Source of the DNA: Halieaceae bacterium
Lineage (GTDB): Bacteria; Pseudomonadota; Gammaproteobacteria; Pseudomonadales; Halieaceae
Direction of reading: 5' to 3'
DNA length: 16,418 nt
Assembly: GCA_018666295.1 (NCBI GenBank)
Contig: JABIZW010000110.1
Span: 1 to 16,418, forward strand
The position numbers were made by a program, and so were the translations under genes. Below, in pieces: positions 1 through 8,000 of this stretch. The notes beneath the pieces are model-generated. The model ran no database searches, was not told where the DNA came from, and saw only the letters and a program-made list of their open reading frames with translations. Positions within the stretch are counted from its first letter, which is position 1. Each line of letters starts with the position of its first letter.

Positions 1-62
1 AATGGGGTAATCGAGCAAATTTTTCAAGCCCCAAACCGTAAAAAAATAGAATTTGATTGGAT

Positions 63-89
63 AAAAAAAGCCCGCTCCAGGCGGGCTTT
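63..89 (-). terminator. Intrinsic terminator after sucD
   Basis: On the minus strand a perfect 9-bp stem (AAAGCCCGC / GCGGGCTTT, plus-strand arms 67-75 and 81-89) with a 5-nt loop runs straight into a T tract (the plus-strand A run at 63-69). It begins about 20 bp after the sucD stop codon and marks the 3' end of the suc transcript. The plus-strand reading also has a short TTT after the stem but is a weaker terminator. Confidence 0.93.
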
Positions 90-108
90 AGGAAAAATTA
101 ACAGCAAT

Positions 109-981
109 CTACCAGCCTGTGATCTCGGCCATGGCACTGCCAATATCGGCAAGTGATCGGACCGTCTTAACGCCCGCGTCTTCAAGCGCTGCAAATTTCT
201 CATCGGCCGTTCCCTTGCCCCCGGAAATAATGGCTCCCGCATGTCCCATGCGCTTGCCTGCGGGAGCGGTTACACCCGCAATATACGACACCACAGGTTT
301 GGTCACGTTGTCTTTAATAAACGCCGCAGCTTCCTCTTCGGCTGATCCACCGATCTCGCCAATCATGACGATAGACTCTGTTGCATCGTCCTCTTGGAAC
401 AGACCCAAGATGTCGATGAAGTTAGAGCCCGGAATGGGGTCACCACCAATACCGACGCAGGTTGACTGACCGAACCCCGCGTCCGTCGTTTGCTTCACCG
501 CTTCGTAAGTTAAGGTGCCGGAGCGCGAAACAATACCAACTTTGCCGGGAAGATGGATGTGTCCTGGCATAATGCCAATTTTACTCTCGCCCGGCGTGAT
601 AACGCCTGGGCAGTTTGGACCAATGAGACGCACACCGAGCTCGTCACAGCGCACCTTTGCATCCAACATATCGAGTGTTGGAATGCCCTCGGTAATACAA
701 ACGATCAGCTCTACACCAGAATTCGCGGCCTCTAAGATTGAATCCTTGCAAAACGGCGCGGGCACATAGATGACCGACGCGTTAGCACCGGTTTGGCTGA
801 CAGCATCAGAAACGGTGTCAAAAACCGGCAGGCCTAAATGCGCTTGCCCGCCCTTGCCCGGGGTTACACCACCGACCATCTTCGTGCCATAAGCAATGGC
901 TTGCTCCGAGTGAAAAGTACCCTGAGAGCCCGTGAAGCCCTGGCAAATAACGCGCGTATTGGAATCAATCAAAATACTCAT
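109..981 (-). CDS. sucD: Succinyl-CoA synthetase (ADP-forming) alpha subunit SucD
   Basis: With SucC it interconverts succinyl-CoA and succinate, coupled to nucleoside triphosphate formation, in the cytoplasmic TCA cycle. The protein has 290 residues (E. coli SucD has 289). The N-terminal CoA-binding Rossmann domain shows GFTGSQGTFH at residues 15-24, and the ligase domain shows GHAGAIISGGKG, where His247 corresponds to the phosphorylated His246 of E. coli. GPNCPGVI at 121-128 is also typical. The start ATG overlaps the sucC stop by four bases (ATGA), and a near-perfect Shine-Dalgarno AGGAGGT (987-993) lies five bases upstream inside sucC, so the pair is translationally coupled for one-to-one assembly. 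It is the last gene of the suc operon. No anomaly is seen. Confidence 0.97.
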   Translation of the reverse strand: MSILIDSNTRVICQGFTGSQGTFHSEQAIAYGTKMVGGVTPGKGGQAHLGLPVFDTVSDAVSQTGANASVIYVPAPFCKDSILEAANSGVELIVCITEGIPTLDMLDAKVRCDELGVRLIGPNCPGVITPGESKIGIMPGHIHLPGKVGIVSRSGTLTYEAVKQTTDAGFGQSTCVGIGGDPIPGSNFIDILGLFQEDDATESIVMIGEIGGSAEEEAAAFIKDNVTKPVVSYIAGVTAPAGKRMGHAGAIISGGKGTADEKFAALEDAGVKTVRSLADIGSAMAEITGW

Positions 982-2147
982 GCAGCACCTCCTGCGGCAG
1001 CGACAACCTGTTGAGCGGCATCGGTCAAACTTGTTGCGGCAATAATATTCAAACCACTCTTGGCAAGGACATCCCGACCCAGCTCAGCGTTATTACCCTC
1101 CAGACGAACCACAACTGGGACCTCAACGCCCACTTCATTGACGGCACCAATAACGCCTTCTGCAATGAGGTCGCAACGGACGATCCCGCCAAATATGTTA
1201 ATCAACACGGCTTGCACGTTCTCGTCGCTTAAAATGATCTTAAAGGCCTCGGTCACGCGCTCTTTTGTAGCACCGCCCCCAACGTCTAAAAAGTTCGCAG
1301 GTTGACCGCCGTGAAGTTTCACGATGTCCATTGTTCCCATGGCCAGGCCAGCACCATTGACCATGCACCCAATATTGCCTTCCAGTGCAACATAGTTGAG
1401 TTCCCACTCGGCCGCCCTGGCTTCGCGCTCGTCTTCCTGCGAAGGGTCATGCATGGTCTGCAAGTCTTTGTGGCGATACATTGCATTGGAGTCGACAACA
1501 ACCTTCGCGTCCAAACAATGCAAGTTCCCCTCGTCTGTAATGACCAGCGGATTAACCTCGATAAGGGCCAAATCCTTCTCTTTAAAAAGCTTAGCTAAGC
1601 CGTTGAATATATGAACAAACTGCTTAACTTGCTGACCTTTTAGACCCAGCTTAAATGCAAGCTCACGACCTTGGTAGGGCTGTGGCCCCGCCAACGGATC
1701 AATGGCTGCCTTCAGAATTTTCTCAGGAGTTTCCTCCGCGACCTTCTCAATCTCAACACCGCCCTCGGTAGACGCCATGAACACGATGCGCCGTGATGCG
1801 CGATCCACGACGGCACCGAGATACAGTTCGTCCGCAATGTCGGTACACGTCTCAACCAAAATTTTAGTCACTGGCTGTCCGTTTGCGTCGGTCTGATAAG
1901 TGACCAAGTTCTTACCCAGCCAAGCTTCGGCGAACGCGGCTGCTTCAGCCGGAGAATCCACTAACTTTACACCGCCCGCTTTACCACGACCGCCCGCGTG
2001 GACCTGAGCTTTGACCACCCATTTGTCCCCACCAATCGCTTTCGCAGCTTCCAGTGCCGCCTCAGGCGTGTCGACAGCTTTTCCGTCAGAAACGGGCAAG
2101 CCGTATTCCGCGAAGAGTGCCTTGCCTTGATATTCGTGCAAGTTCAT
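978..2147 (-). CDS. sucC: Succinyl-CoA synthetase beta subunit SucC
   Basis: This is the beta subunit of succinyl-CoA synthetase. It carries the ATP-grasp nucleotide-binding domain and the succinate site. The protein has 389 residues (E. coli has 388). The N-terminal MNLHEYQ is characteristic, the ATP-grasp glycine-rich segment VKAQVHAGGRGKAGG spans 45-59, IEVNPLV sits at 196-202, and the C-terminal flavodoxin-like ligase domain contains GNIGCMVNGAG (258-268) and INIFGGIVRCD (316-326). The start is preceded by AAAGGGGG four bases upstream, a strong G-rich ribosome binding site. It is separated from lpd by 85 bp that contain a perfect 24-bp palindrome, so its expression may be set partly by RNA processing or by pausing there. 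Its last four bases overlap sucD. Confidence 0.97.
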   Translation of the reverse strand: MNLHEYQGKALFAEYGLPVSDGKAVDTPEAALEAAKAIGGDKWVVKAQVHAGGRGKAGGVKLVDSPAEAAAFAEAWLGKNLVTYQTDANGQPVTKILVETCTDIADELYLGAVVDRASRRIVFMASTEGGVEIEKVAEETPEKILKAAIDPLAGPQPYQGRELAFKLGLKGQQVKQFVHIFNGLAKLFKEKDLALIEVNPLVITDEGNLHCLDAKVVVDSNAMYRHKDLQTMHDPSQEDEREARAAEWELNYVALEGNIGCMVNGAGLAMGTMDIVKLHGGQPANFLDVGGGATKERVTEAFKIILSDENVQAVLINIFGGIVRCDLIAEGVIGAVNEVGVEVPVVVRLEGNNAELGRDVLAKSGLNIIAATSLTDAAQQVVAAAGGAA

Positions 2148-2151
2148 ACAT

Positions 2152-2156
2152 CCCCC
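2152..2156 (-). promoter_or_regulatory. G5 ribosome binding site of sucC
   Basis: The minus strand reads AAAGGGGGATGT before the sucC ATG, a five-G run four bases from the start codon. It is one of six such G runs at TCA-cycle gene starts in this window. Confidence 0.7.
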
Positions 2157-2170
2157 TTTATGAGTTTACG

Positions 2171-2194
2171 CAAGCGTTGCGCGCGCAACGCTTG
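2171..2194. repeat. Perfect 24-bp palindrome between lpd and sucC
   Basis: The sequence CAAGCGTTGCGC is followed directly by its exact reverse complement GCGCAACGCTTG. In the lpd-sucC transcript it can fold into a long GC-rich hairpin; with a four-base loop it still has ten pairs. No T tract follows it, so it is not a classical intrinsic terminator. In the message it ends about 24 bases before the sucC start. Plausible roles are an mRNA stability or processing element between cistrons, or a dimeric protein binding site in DNA. Neither can be decided from sequence alone. Confidence 0.85.
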
Positions 2195-2232
2195 GACCTT
2201 GACCGTATGAGCCCAGGATTTTAAAAAATAGT

Positions 2233-3669
2233 TTACCGACGCTTCTTGTTAGGCATGTGAATGGCCATGCCGTCCACCGCCAGAGCCGCTTCGTGAACAG
2301 CTTCTGACATAGTGGGATGCCCAAAAACCATAAGTTGCAGGTCTTCGGCGCTCCCACCGAACTCCATGGTAATGACCATCTGCTGTACTAGATCCGCGGC
2401 CGATGGCCCAATGGCGTGAGCCCCCAAAATTCGATCTGTCTTCGCGTCAGCCAAGAGCTTTACGAATCCATCGGTCTCGCCACTTGCCTGCGCGCGACCA
2501 ATCGCAGCGAACGGAAATGATCCAGCCTTATAATCGACGCCCTCTGCCTTGAGCTCTTGCTCGGTCTTGCCCACTGCCGCAATTTCTGGGTGCGTGTAAA
2601 TAATCGACGGCACACAATCATAATTCAGCTGAACGGGCTTACCGTGAATTCGCTCAGCGACCATAACACCTTCCTCAGAGCCCTTGTGCGCGAGCATCGG
2701 ACCTCTCACGATGTCGCCTACCGCCCAGACACCCGGCGCTTCTGTGGCGCAACTGTCGTTAACGAAGACAAAACCGCGCTCGTCCATGGTCACACCCGAG
2801 TCTGATGCAAAGAGATCCTTGGTACGGGGTCTTCGCCCCACGGCCACAATCAGTCGATCAAACGCTTCTGTCTTACTCTCGCCCTTCTCGGTGTAACTGA
2901 CCGTGACGGCATCATTTTTCACCTCAGTCCCTGTCACGAGCGCACTCAAACGAATATCAAGACCCTGCTTTTTGAATACTTTGGCGGCTTCCTTACTGAC
3001 TTGCGCGTCCATCATGGGTAAGAAATCGTCAAGTGCCTCAAATAAAACCACCTCAGACCCCAAACGACCCCAGACACTACCCAGCTCAAGACCAATAACA
3101 CCGGCACCAATCACACCCAGTCGCTTAGGGACCGCGTCAAAGGTTAACGCGCCAGTACTGTCGACAATGACTGCGTCATCGGTGGGTGCGGGCGGGATAG
3201 CGACGGGCTCAGACCCGGCAGCCAACACCACGTGATCACCCGATAAAACCGATTTTGTTCCATCAGCGTGAGTGACCTCAACCTTTCGCCCAGCGAGCAG
3301 TTTGCCACTCCCCTGAACGACGGTGACGCCATTGTGCTGAAGGAGGGACGACACACCGCCGGTCAACTGCGTCACCACCTTATTTTTGCGCTTCATCATG
3401 CTCGCAACATTAATCGCCGGACGACCAACGTCGATACCGTGAACTGCAAAATCATCGCGCGCTTCGGCAAATTTGTGAGAGCTGTCGAGCAACGCCTTAG
3501 ACGGAATGCAGCCCACATTGAGGCAAGTGCCACCAAAGACGGGTTTACCTTTATCATCGCTCCAAGCCTCTACGACCGTCGTATTGAGACCCAGCTGCGC
3601 ACACTTAATCGCACAAACGTAACCCGCAGGCCCAGAACCAATCACTATTACAGTATAAGCGTCACTCAT
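2233..3669 (-). CDS. lpd: Dihydrolipoyl dehydrogenase (E3), LpdG type
   Basis: This FAD-dependent E3 component reoxidises dihydrolipoyl groups on SucB and passes electrons to NAD+. It may also serve other 2-oxoacid dehydrogenase complexes. The protein has 478 residues, the length of the Pseudomonas glucose-type Lpd. Visible are the FAD-binding IVIGSGPAGYVCA (8-20), the redox-active disulfide GGTCLNVGC (Cys49 and Cys54), the NAD-binding GVIGAGVIGLELGSV (185-199), and the C-terminal HPTMSE with the catalytic His451-Glu456 pair. It lies 16 bp after sucB in the same operon, with GGAGTAAGG upstream of the ATG. Placement between sucB and sucC is typical of Pseudomonas-like genomes rather than E. 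coli, where lpd lies in the pyruvate dehydrogenase operon. Confidence 0.96.
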   Translation of the reverse strand: MSDAYTVIVIGSGPAGYVCAIKCAQLGLNTTVVEAWSDDKGKPVFGGTCLNVGCIPSKALLDSSHKFAEARDDFAVHGIDVGRPAINVASMMKRKNKVVTQLTGGVSSLLQHNGVTVVQGSGKLLAGRKVEVTHADGTKSVLSGDHVVLAAGSEPVAIPPAPTDDAVIVDSTGALTFDAVPKRLGVIGAGVIGLELGSVWGRLGSEVVLFEALDDFLPMMDAQVSKEAAKVFKKQGLDIRLSALVTGTEVKNDAVTVSYTEKGESKTEAFDRLIVAVGRRPRTKDLFASDSGVTMDERGFVFVNDSCATEAPGVWAVGDIVRGPMLAHKGSEEGVMVAERIHGKPVQLNYDCVPSIIYTHPEIAAVGKTEQELKAEGVDYKAGSFPFAAIGRAQASGETDGFVKLLADAKTDRILGAHAIGPSAADLVQQMVITMEFGGSAEDLQLMVFGHPTMSEAVHEAALAVDGMAIHMPNKKRR

Positions 3670-3685
3670 GAGTTGACCTTACTCC

Positions 3686-4924
3686 CTAAAGTTGAAGCAG
3701 AATGCGTGACGGATCCTCAATGAGGTCCTTCACCGTGACTAAAAACTGAACCGCAGTCTTACCGTCGATCAAGCGATGATCGTAGGACAGCGCCAAGTAC
3801 ATCATCGGACGAATCACCACTGCGCCATCGACGGCGACAGGACGATCTTTGATCGTGTGCATACCCAGTATTGCAGTCTGCGGAGGGTTCAAAATGGGGG
3901 TCGATAACAGGGAACCAAAGACACCACCGTTAGACACCGTGAACGTTCCACCCGTCATTTCATCGATGGTGAGTTTCTTGTCTCGTGCTTTCAGACCCAA
4001 GTCTCTAATCGCAGCTTCTACATCGGCGATGCTCATAAAGTCGGCATCGCGCAAAACAGGAACCACCAACCCGTCGTCGGTGGAGACGGCCACGCCGATG
4101 TCCTGATACCCGTGATAAACCACATCATTCGCATCGACCGAGGCGTTCACCTCAGGGAATCGCTTCAACGCCTCGCAGCACGCGCGCACGAAGAACCCCA
4201 TAAAACCGAGTCGAGTCCCGTTATGAGTCTTCTCAAATTGATCTTTGTACTGCGAGCGAAGCTTCATTAGCGGCGCCATATCCACTTCGTTAAAAGTGGT
4301 CAGCATCGCCGTCTCTTGCGTCGCGGAAAGCAGACGTTCGGCAATCTTTGCGCGCATCCGCGTCATAGGAACTCGCCGCTCTACTCGCTCGCTGGTCGGA
4401 CCTTGTGGCTCGGCTACACCGGTGGCCACACCCGCCGGTGCAGGCACAGAAGACTGCGCCACAGATTTGGCCGCAGGCGCCGATTCAGCTTGAGCCGTGG
4501 CCATAAAATTGACCACGTCTTCTTTATTGATGCGACCGTCTTTACCCGTACCTGCAATGGCACGCGGATCCAGCCTGTGCTCATCGATAAGTTGCCGAGC
4601 AGCCGGTCCCATCGGGACATCGGGACTCGCTAAGGCACTTACTGACGGAGCAGCTTCGGTAGACGACTCAACAGACTCAGAACCCTCACCCGGTGTGAGC
4701 TCAGCGAGAAGCGCTTCGCTTTCGATCGTATTACCAACCTCGACAAGTATGCGATCCAAACGGCCTGCCTCAGGGGCCACCACTTCCATGACCACCTTGT
4801 CAGTCTCAATTTCAACTAACAATTCGTCTCGCTGAACAAAGTCCCCTTCCTTCTTGTGCCACAACGACACCTCACCATCGGCTACTGATTCAGGAAATGC
4901 CGGCGCTTTGATTTCTATTTTCAT
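3686..4924 (-). CDS. sucB: 2-oxoglutarate dehydrogenase E2, dihydrolipoyl succinyltransferase SucB
   Basis: This is the core of the 2-oxoglutarate dehydrogenase complex. It transfers the succinyl group from E1 via its lipoyl arm to CoA. The protein has 412 residues (E. coli has 405). The domain order is clear: one lipoyl domain at about 1-76 with the lipoylated Lys43 in ETDKVV, a flexible Ala/Pro/Ser-rich linker, a peripheral-subunit-binding domain at about 105-141 (GPAARQLIDEH ... GTGKDGRINKEDV), a second Ala/Pro-rich linker, then the catalytic domain from about 185 to the end. The catalytic motif DHRLIDG carries His383 and Asp387. A 36-bp gap separates it from sucA. Its Shine-Dalgarno is weak (only CGGAC about nine bases upstream), unlike most neighbours. 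lpd follows 16 bp downstream. Confidence 0.97.
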   Translation of the reverse strand: MKIEIKAPAFPESVADGEVSLWHKKEGDFVQRDELLVEIETDKVVMEVVAPEAGRLDRILVEVGNTIESEALLAELTPGEGSESVESSTEAAPSVSALASPDVPMGPAARQLIDEHRLDPRAIAGTGKDGRINKEDVVNFMATAQAESAPAAKSVAQSSVPAPAGVATGVAEPQGPTSERVERRVPMTRMRAKIAERLLSATQETAMLTTFNEVDMAPLMKLRSQYKDQFEKTHNGTRLGFMGFFVRACCEALKRFPEVNASVDANDVVYHGYQDIGVAVSTDDGLVVPVLRDADFMSIADVEAAIRDLGLKARDKKLTIDEMTGGTFTVSNGGVFGSLLSTPILNPPQTAILGMHTIKDRPVAVDGAVVIRPMMYLALSYDHRLIDGKTAVQFLVTVKDLIEDPSRILLQL

Positions 4925-4960
4925 GATAATTGTCCGTTTTACTCACGTTTTAACAACCCT

Positions 4961-7810
4961 TCACCCCAGGGCTGCAGATATAAATGCCTCTTGCTCTTGC
5001 ACATGCAACGCGGTGTAGCCCGCGGAAACTGATGCTGAAGGTGTTCGCCCTACATAACGAAGCTGAGCACCAAACATTGCCAGTGAAACCAACCGCCGCA
5101 TTGAATCTTGAATCGAGTACCAAGCGCCCTGATTCATCGGCTCCTCTTGGCACCAAATAACGCTAGCCTCCCGTGGGAATGCGCCGAGAATGCGTTTTAA
5201 CTCTTCCTCAGGCAGCGGATAGAGCTGTTCAACCCTGATGAGGGCGACATGCTCTGCACCGCGATCGGCGCGTGCAGCATCGAGGTCGTAGAAAACCTTA
5301 CCCGAGCACAGAACCACCCGAGTCACTTGCGACTTATCGCTCACCTTCTCATCGTCGATGACGGGCTGGAAATGGCCGTTGGCCAGCTCATCGAGCGTTG
5401 ACACCGCACTCTTGTGCCGTAGGAGACTTTTAGGAGACATGACGATGAGTGGCTTTCGCAACGGCCTGACACCCTGTCGGCGAAGCATATGAAATACTTG
5501 AGCCGGTGTTGTAGGCACACAAACCTGAATGTTTTCTTGCGCCGACAATTGAAGGTAGCGCTCAAGCCTTGCAGACGAGTGCTCCGGACCTTGCCCCTCG
5601 TACCCGTGGGGGAGCAACATGGTCAGCCCACAAAGCCTTGCCCACTTGTATTCACCACTGGTGATAAATTGATCGATAACAACCTGCGCGCCATTGGCAA
5701 AATCACCAAACTGAGCCTCCCAAATCACCATCCCACTGGGAGACGTTGTGGCATAGCCGTACTCAAAGGCGAGAACAGCTTCCTCAGACAGCAATGAGTC
5801 ATAAATCTCGAACTTGGCTTGCGACTCAGACAAATGTTGAAGGGGAACGTGTACCTCCGGTTTGTTCTGCGCATGCAGAACCGCATGTCTGTGCGAGAAC
5901 GTTCCGCGACCGATGTCCTGCCCTGTCATTCGAACGGGATACCCCTCTGCCAGAAGAGACGCATAGGCCATGTTCTCAGCAAAGCCCCAGTTAATTTCGA
6001 GCGCGCCCGCCGCCATTCTCCCTCGGTCCTCAAGGAGTTTCTTGACCTGCCGCTGAAGCACAAAGCCTTCTGGAACTCGCCCCATAATCTCAGCAAGCTC
6101 TCGCAACCGCGCGGCACTCACAGACGTGTCGCAGTCCATATCCCAGTTATGGCCAAGGTATGGCTTCCAGTCTACGAATAACTCGGTGTTCGGCTCCATG
6201 ACTAGCTGCGTAACCAGCGGTTCGCCTCGATCCAGAGACTCCCGGTAGCGCTCCATCAGCGCTGCGTCTTCATCGGCCGTTAAAACGTCCTCGGCAATCA
6301 GTCGCTTGGCATAGAGGTCTCGCGTCGACGCATGCTGTTTAATGGTGGCGTACATCAGGGGCTGCGTCACCGAAGGCTCGTCCGCCTCGTTGTGCCCCCG
6401 ACGTCGATAACACACCAAATCGATAACAACGTCTTTCTTGAACTGATTTCTGAAATCAACTGCCAACTGCGTGGCAAACACCACCGCTTCAGGATCGTCA
6501 CCGTTCACATGGAAGATCGGCGCCTGAACCATCTTCGCAACATCCGTGCAGTACTCCGCAGAGCGCGCGTCCTCTTGACGACTCGTCGTAAAGCCGACTT
6601 GGTTATTAATCACGATGTGCAGCGTTCCACCCGTTTTATAGCCCCGGGTTTGAGACATCTGAAACGTCTCCATGACGACGCCCTGGCCAGCAAATGCGGC
6701 GTCTCCATGGATTACCAGTGGAACAACCGTATCGCCAACCGTGTCTTTGCGACGGTCTTGCCGCGCACGTACCGAACCCTCGACGACCGGTGAAACGATT
6801 TCTAAATGAGAGGGGTTGAATGCCAGTGCCAGGTGAACTTCGCCGCCCGGCGTCATAATATTCGATGAAAATCCTTGGTGGTACTTAACGTCACCCGAGC
6901 CAAAGTAAGACGCTCGCCCCTCGAATTCATCAAACAACTCGCTGGGATTCTTCCCTAAAATATTGATCAAGACATTGAGGCGACCCCGGTGAGCCATACC
7001 AATGACCACTTCTTTAGCGCCGTAGCCGCCGCTGCGCTGAATCGCTTCAGACATCATAGGAATCAGGCTCTCGCCGCCCTCAAGACCAAACCGCTTAGTC
7101 CCTGGGTACTTCGACGCCAAAGACTTTTCTAAACCTTCGGCCTTGATCAGTCTGCGTAGAATTTGAATGCGGGTCTCACGATCCAGCGCAGGCGCGCTCC
7201 GCACCGACTCCATACGACTCATGATCCAGTGGCGCTCGTCGGTATTGACGATGTGCATGAACTCCGCGCCAATCGTGTGACAGTACGTCCGCTCAAGCGC
7301 CGCTCGAATTTCAGCCAACGTCGCGTCTGCCTTGCCAATGTATAAACTTCCCACCTGAAACACCGTATCGAGGTCGGCCTCTGAGAGCTCATGGAACTCC
7401 AGCTCAAGGTCAGCGACCGGGGCCCGGTCCGCCAGGGCCAATGGGTCTAGCTTGGCTTTTTGATGTCCACGCTGCCGATAAGCTGAAATCAACTGCACCA
7501 CACGAACCTGTTTGCGCTCGTATTCAGTGGCTTGTGAGTCCTGACTGCGGGTTGCCTCCGTGCGAACTCGCATTTTGCTGATGCGAGCGAACTGCTGGCG
7601 CAGCACCGAGTGCGGCAGATCGCGCAAATTGTTTGTACTGGTCTGGACCTTTGGTAGGCGGTCGAAGTAGTCCCGCCACTCTGGCGGAATGTCGTTTGGA
7701 TCTTTTAAGTACGTCTCGTAAAGCGCCTCAACGTAAGCGGCATTGCCACCTGAGAGGTGCGACGTGCTTCGCTGTTGCTCCATGCTGGGTAGGTCTATCG
7801 ACTTTGCCAT
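4961..7810 (-). CDS. sucA: 2-oxoglutarate dehydrogenase E1 component SucA
   Basis: This thiamine diphosphate-dependent E1 decarboxylates 2-oxoglutarate and succinylates the lipoyl group of SucB. From the chosen start the protein has 949 residues (E. coli has 933). The N-terminal SHLSGGNAAYVEALYETYL (17-35) is the E2-binding region typical of bacterial SucA. Active-site segments visible are GMAHRGRLNV (His274), KYHQGF (His311), the cofactor motif HGDAAFAGQG (368-377) and NNQVGFTT (402-409). An in-frame ATG seven codons upstream (7831) is possible and is preceded by AAGG. I prefer 7810 because GGGGGAAG sits just upstream of it and the length before LSGGN then matches Pseudomonas SucA. It is the first gene after the sdhB-sucA terminator, so it probably has its own promoter plus readthrough. 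Confidence 0.95.
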   Translation of the reverse strand: MAKSIDLPSMEQQRSTSHLSGGNAAYVEALYETYLKDPNDIPPEWRDYFDRLPKVQTSTNNLRDLPHSVLRQQFARISKMRVRTEATRSQDSQATEYERKQVRVVQLISAYRQRGHQKAKLDPLALADRAPVADLELEFHELSEADLDTVFQVGSLYIGKADATLAEIRAALERTYCHTIGAEFMHIVNTDERHWIMSRMESVRSAPALDRETRIQILRRLIKAEGLEKSLASKYPGTKRFGLEGGESLIPMMSEAIQRSGGYGAKEVVIGMAHRGRLNVLINILGKNPSELFDEFEGRASYFGSGDVKYHQGFSSNIMTPGGEVHLALAFNPSHLEIVSPVVEGSVRARQDRRKDTVGDTVVPLVIHGDAAFAGQGVVMETFQMSQTRGYKTGGTLHIVINNQVGFTTSRQEDARSAEYCTDVAKMVQAPIFHVNGDDPEAVVFATQLAVDFRNQFKKDVVIDLVCYRRRGHNEADEPSVTQPLMYATIKQHASTRDLYAKRLIAEDVLTADEDAALMERYRESLDRGEPLVTQLVMEPNTELFVDWKPYLGHNWDMDCDTSVSAARLRELAEIMGRVPEGFVLQRQVKKLLEDRGRMAAGALEINWGFAENMAYASLLAEGYPVRMTGQDIGRGTFSHRHAVLHAQNKPEVHVPLQHLSESQAKFEIYDSLLSEEAVLAFEYGYATTSPSGMVIWEAQFGDFANGAQVVIDQFITSGEYKWARLCGLTMLLPHGYEGQGPEHSSARLERYLQLSAQENIQVCVPTTPAQVFHMLRRQGVRPLRKPLIVMSPKSLLRHKSAVSTLDELANGHFQPVIDDEKVSDKSQVTRVVLCSGKVFYDLDAARADRGAEHVALIRVEQLYPLPEEELKRILGAFPREASVIWCQEEPMNQGAWYSIQDSMRRLVSLAMFGAQLRYVGRTPSASVSAGYTALHVQEQEAFISAALG

Positions 7811-7818
7811 GCACACTT

Positions 7819-7823
7819 CCCCC
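7819..7823 (-). promoter_or_regulatory. G5 ribosome binding site deciding the sucA start
   Basis: The minus strand reads GGGGGAAGTGTGC before the ATG at 7810, with eight bases between the G run and the start. This favours the ATG at 7810 over the one at 7831, which lies upstream of the G run. Confidence 0.65.
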
Positions 7824-7877
7824 GAAGTCATTTGCGGTGCCTTATTGTTTGGTATGTGTTACCGCATCACGAGGAAT

Positions 7878-7906
7878 ATTTTACGCTGTCCGGTAGTGAA
7901 TTCCCA
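7878..7906 (-). promoter_or_regulatory. Weak candidate sucA promoter
   Basis: On the minus strand a -10-like TAAAAT (7878-7883, five of six consensus bases) lies 17 bp from a poor -35, TGGGAA (7901-7906, three of six). It sits between the terminator and sucA, where a promoter would be expected. The predicted 5' leader is about 60 bases. The poor -35 means an activator may be needed, or that the real promoter lies elsewhere. Confidence 0.3.
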
Positions 7907-7929
7907 TGCACCAACAGAGTCCAAATAGC

Positions 7930-7952
7930 AAAAACGCCACAAAAGTGGCGTT
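7930..7952 (-). terminator. Intrinsic terminator between sdhB and sucA
   Basis: On the minus strand AACGCCAC and GTGGCGTT (arms 7945-7952 and 7933-7940 in plus coordinates) form an 8-bp stem with a TTTT loop, followed directly by Ts (TTTTTGC). It lies about 50 bp after the sdhB stop and about 120 bp before sucA. It should end or reduce transcription from the sdh promoter, partly separating sdhCDAB from sucABlpdCD. Confidence 0.85.
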
Positions 7953-7958
7953 AATATT

Positions 7959-7977
7959 ACCTAATATAACTTTAGGT
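7959..7977 (-). repeat. AT-rich inverted repeat before the sdhB terminator
   Basis: ACCTAA and TTAGGT, separated by seven bases, can form a weak 6-bp hairpin in the sdhB 3' untranslated region. It lies immediately upstream of the intrinsic terminator hairpin and does not overlap it. Confidence 0.4.
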
Positions 7978-8000
7978 TATAGGCTGTATAACTGGACTGC

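Noticed and set aside
2223..2271. GGCATG/CATGCC inverted repeat at the end of lpd followed by a T run, as a possible terminator
   Set aside because: The arms are separated by eight bases and the stem is about 20 bases from the T run, with the stop codon between; not a workable intrinsic terminator.
3268..3723. A 151-codon open frame on the plus strand, antisense to lpd
   Set aside because: It is covered by a well-supported lpd gene with all motifs intact, has no good ribosome binding site and resembles no family; such shadows are common opposite GC-balanced coding sequence.
6332..6793. A 153-codon plus-strand open frame antisense to sucA
   Set aside because: It lies fully inside sucA, with basic low-complexity composition and no recognisable domain; a frame shadow.
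7808..7831. The ATG at 7831 as the sucA start
   Set aside because: Possible, but the G5 ribosome binding site lies downstream of it and family length favours 7810.
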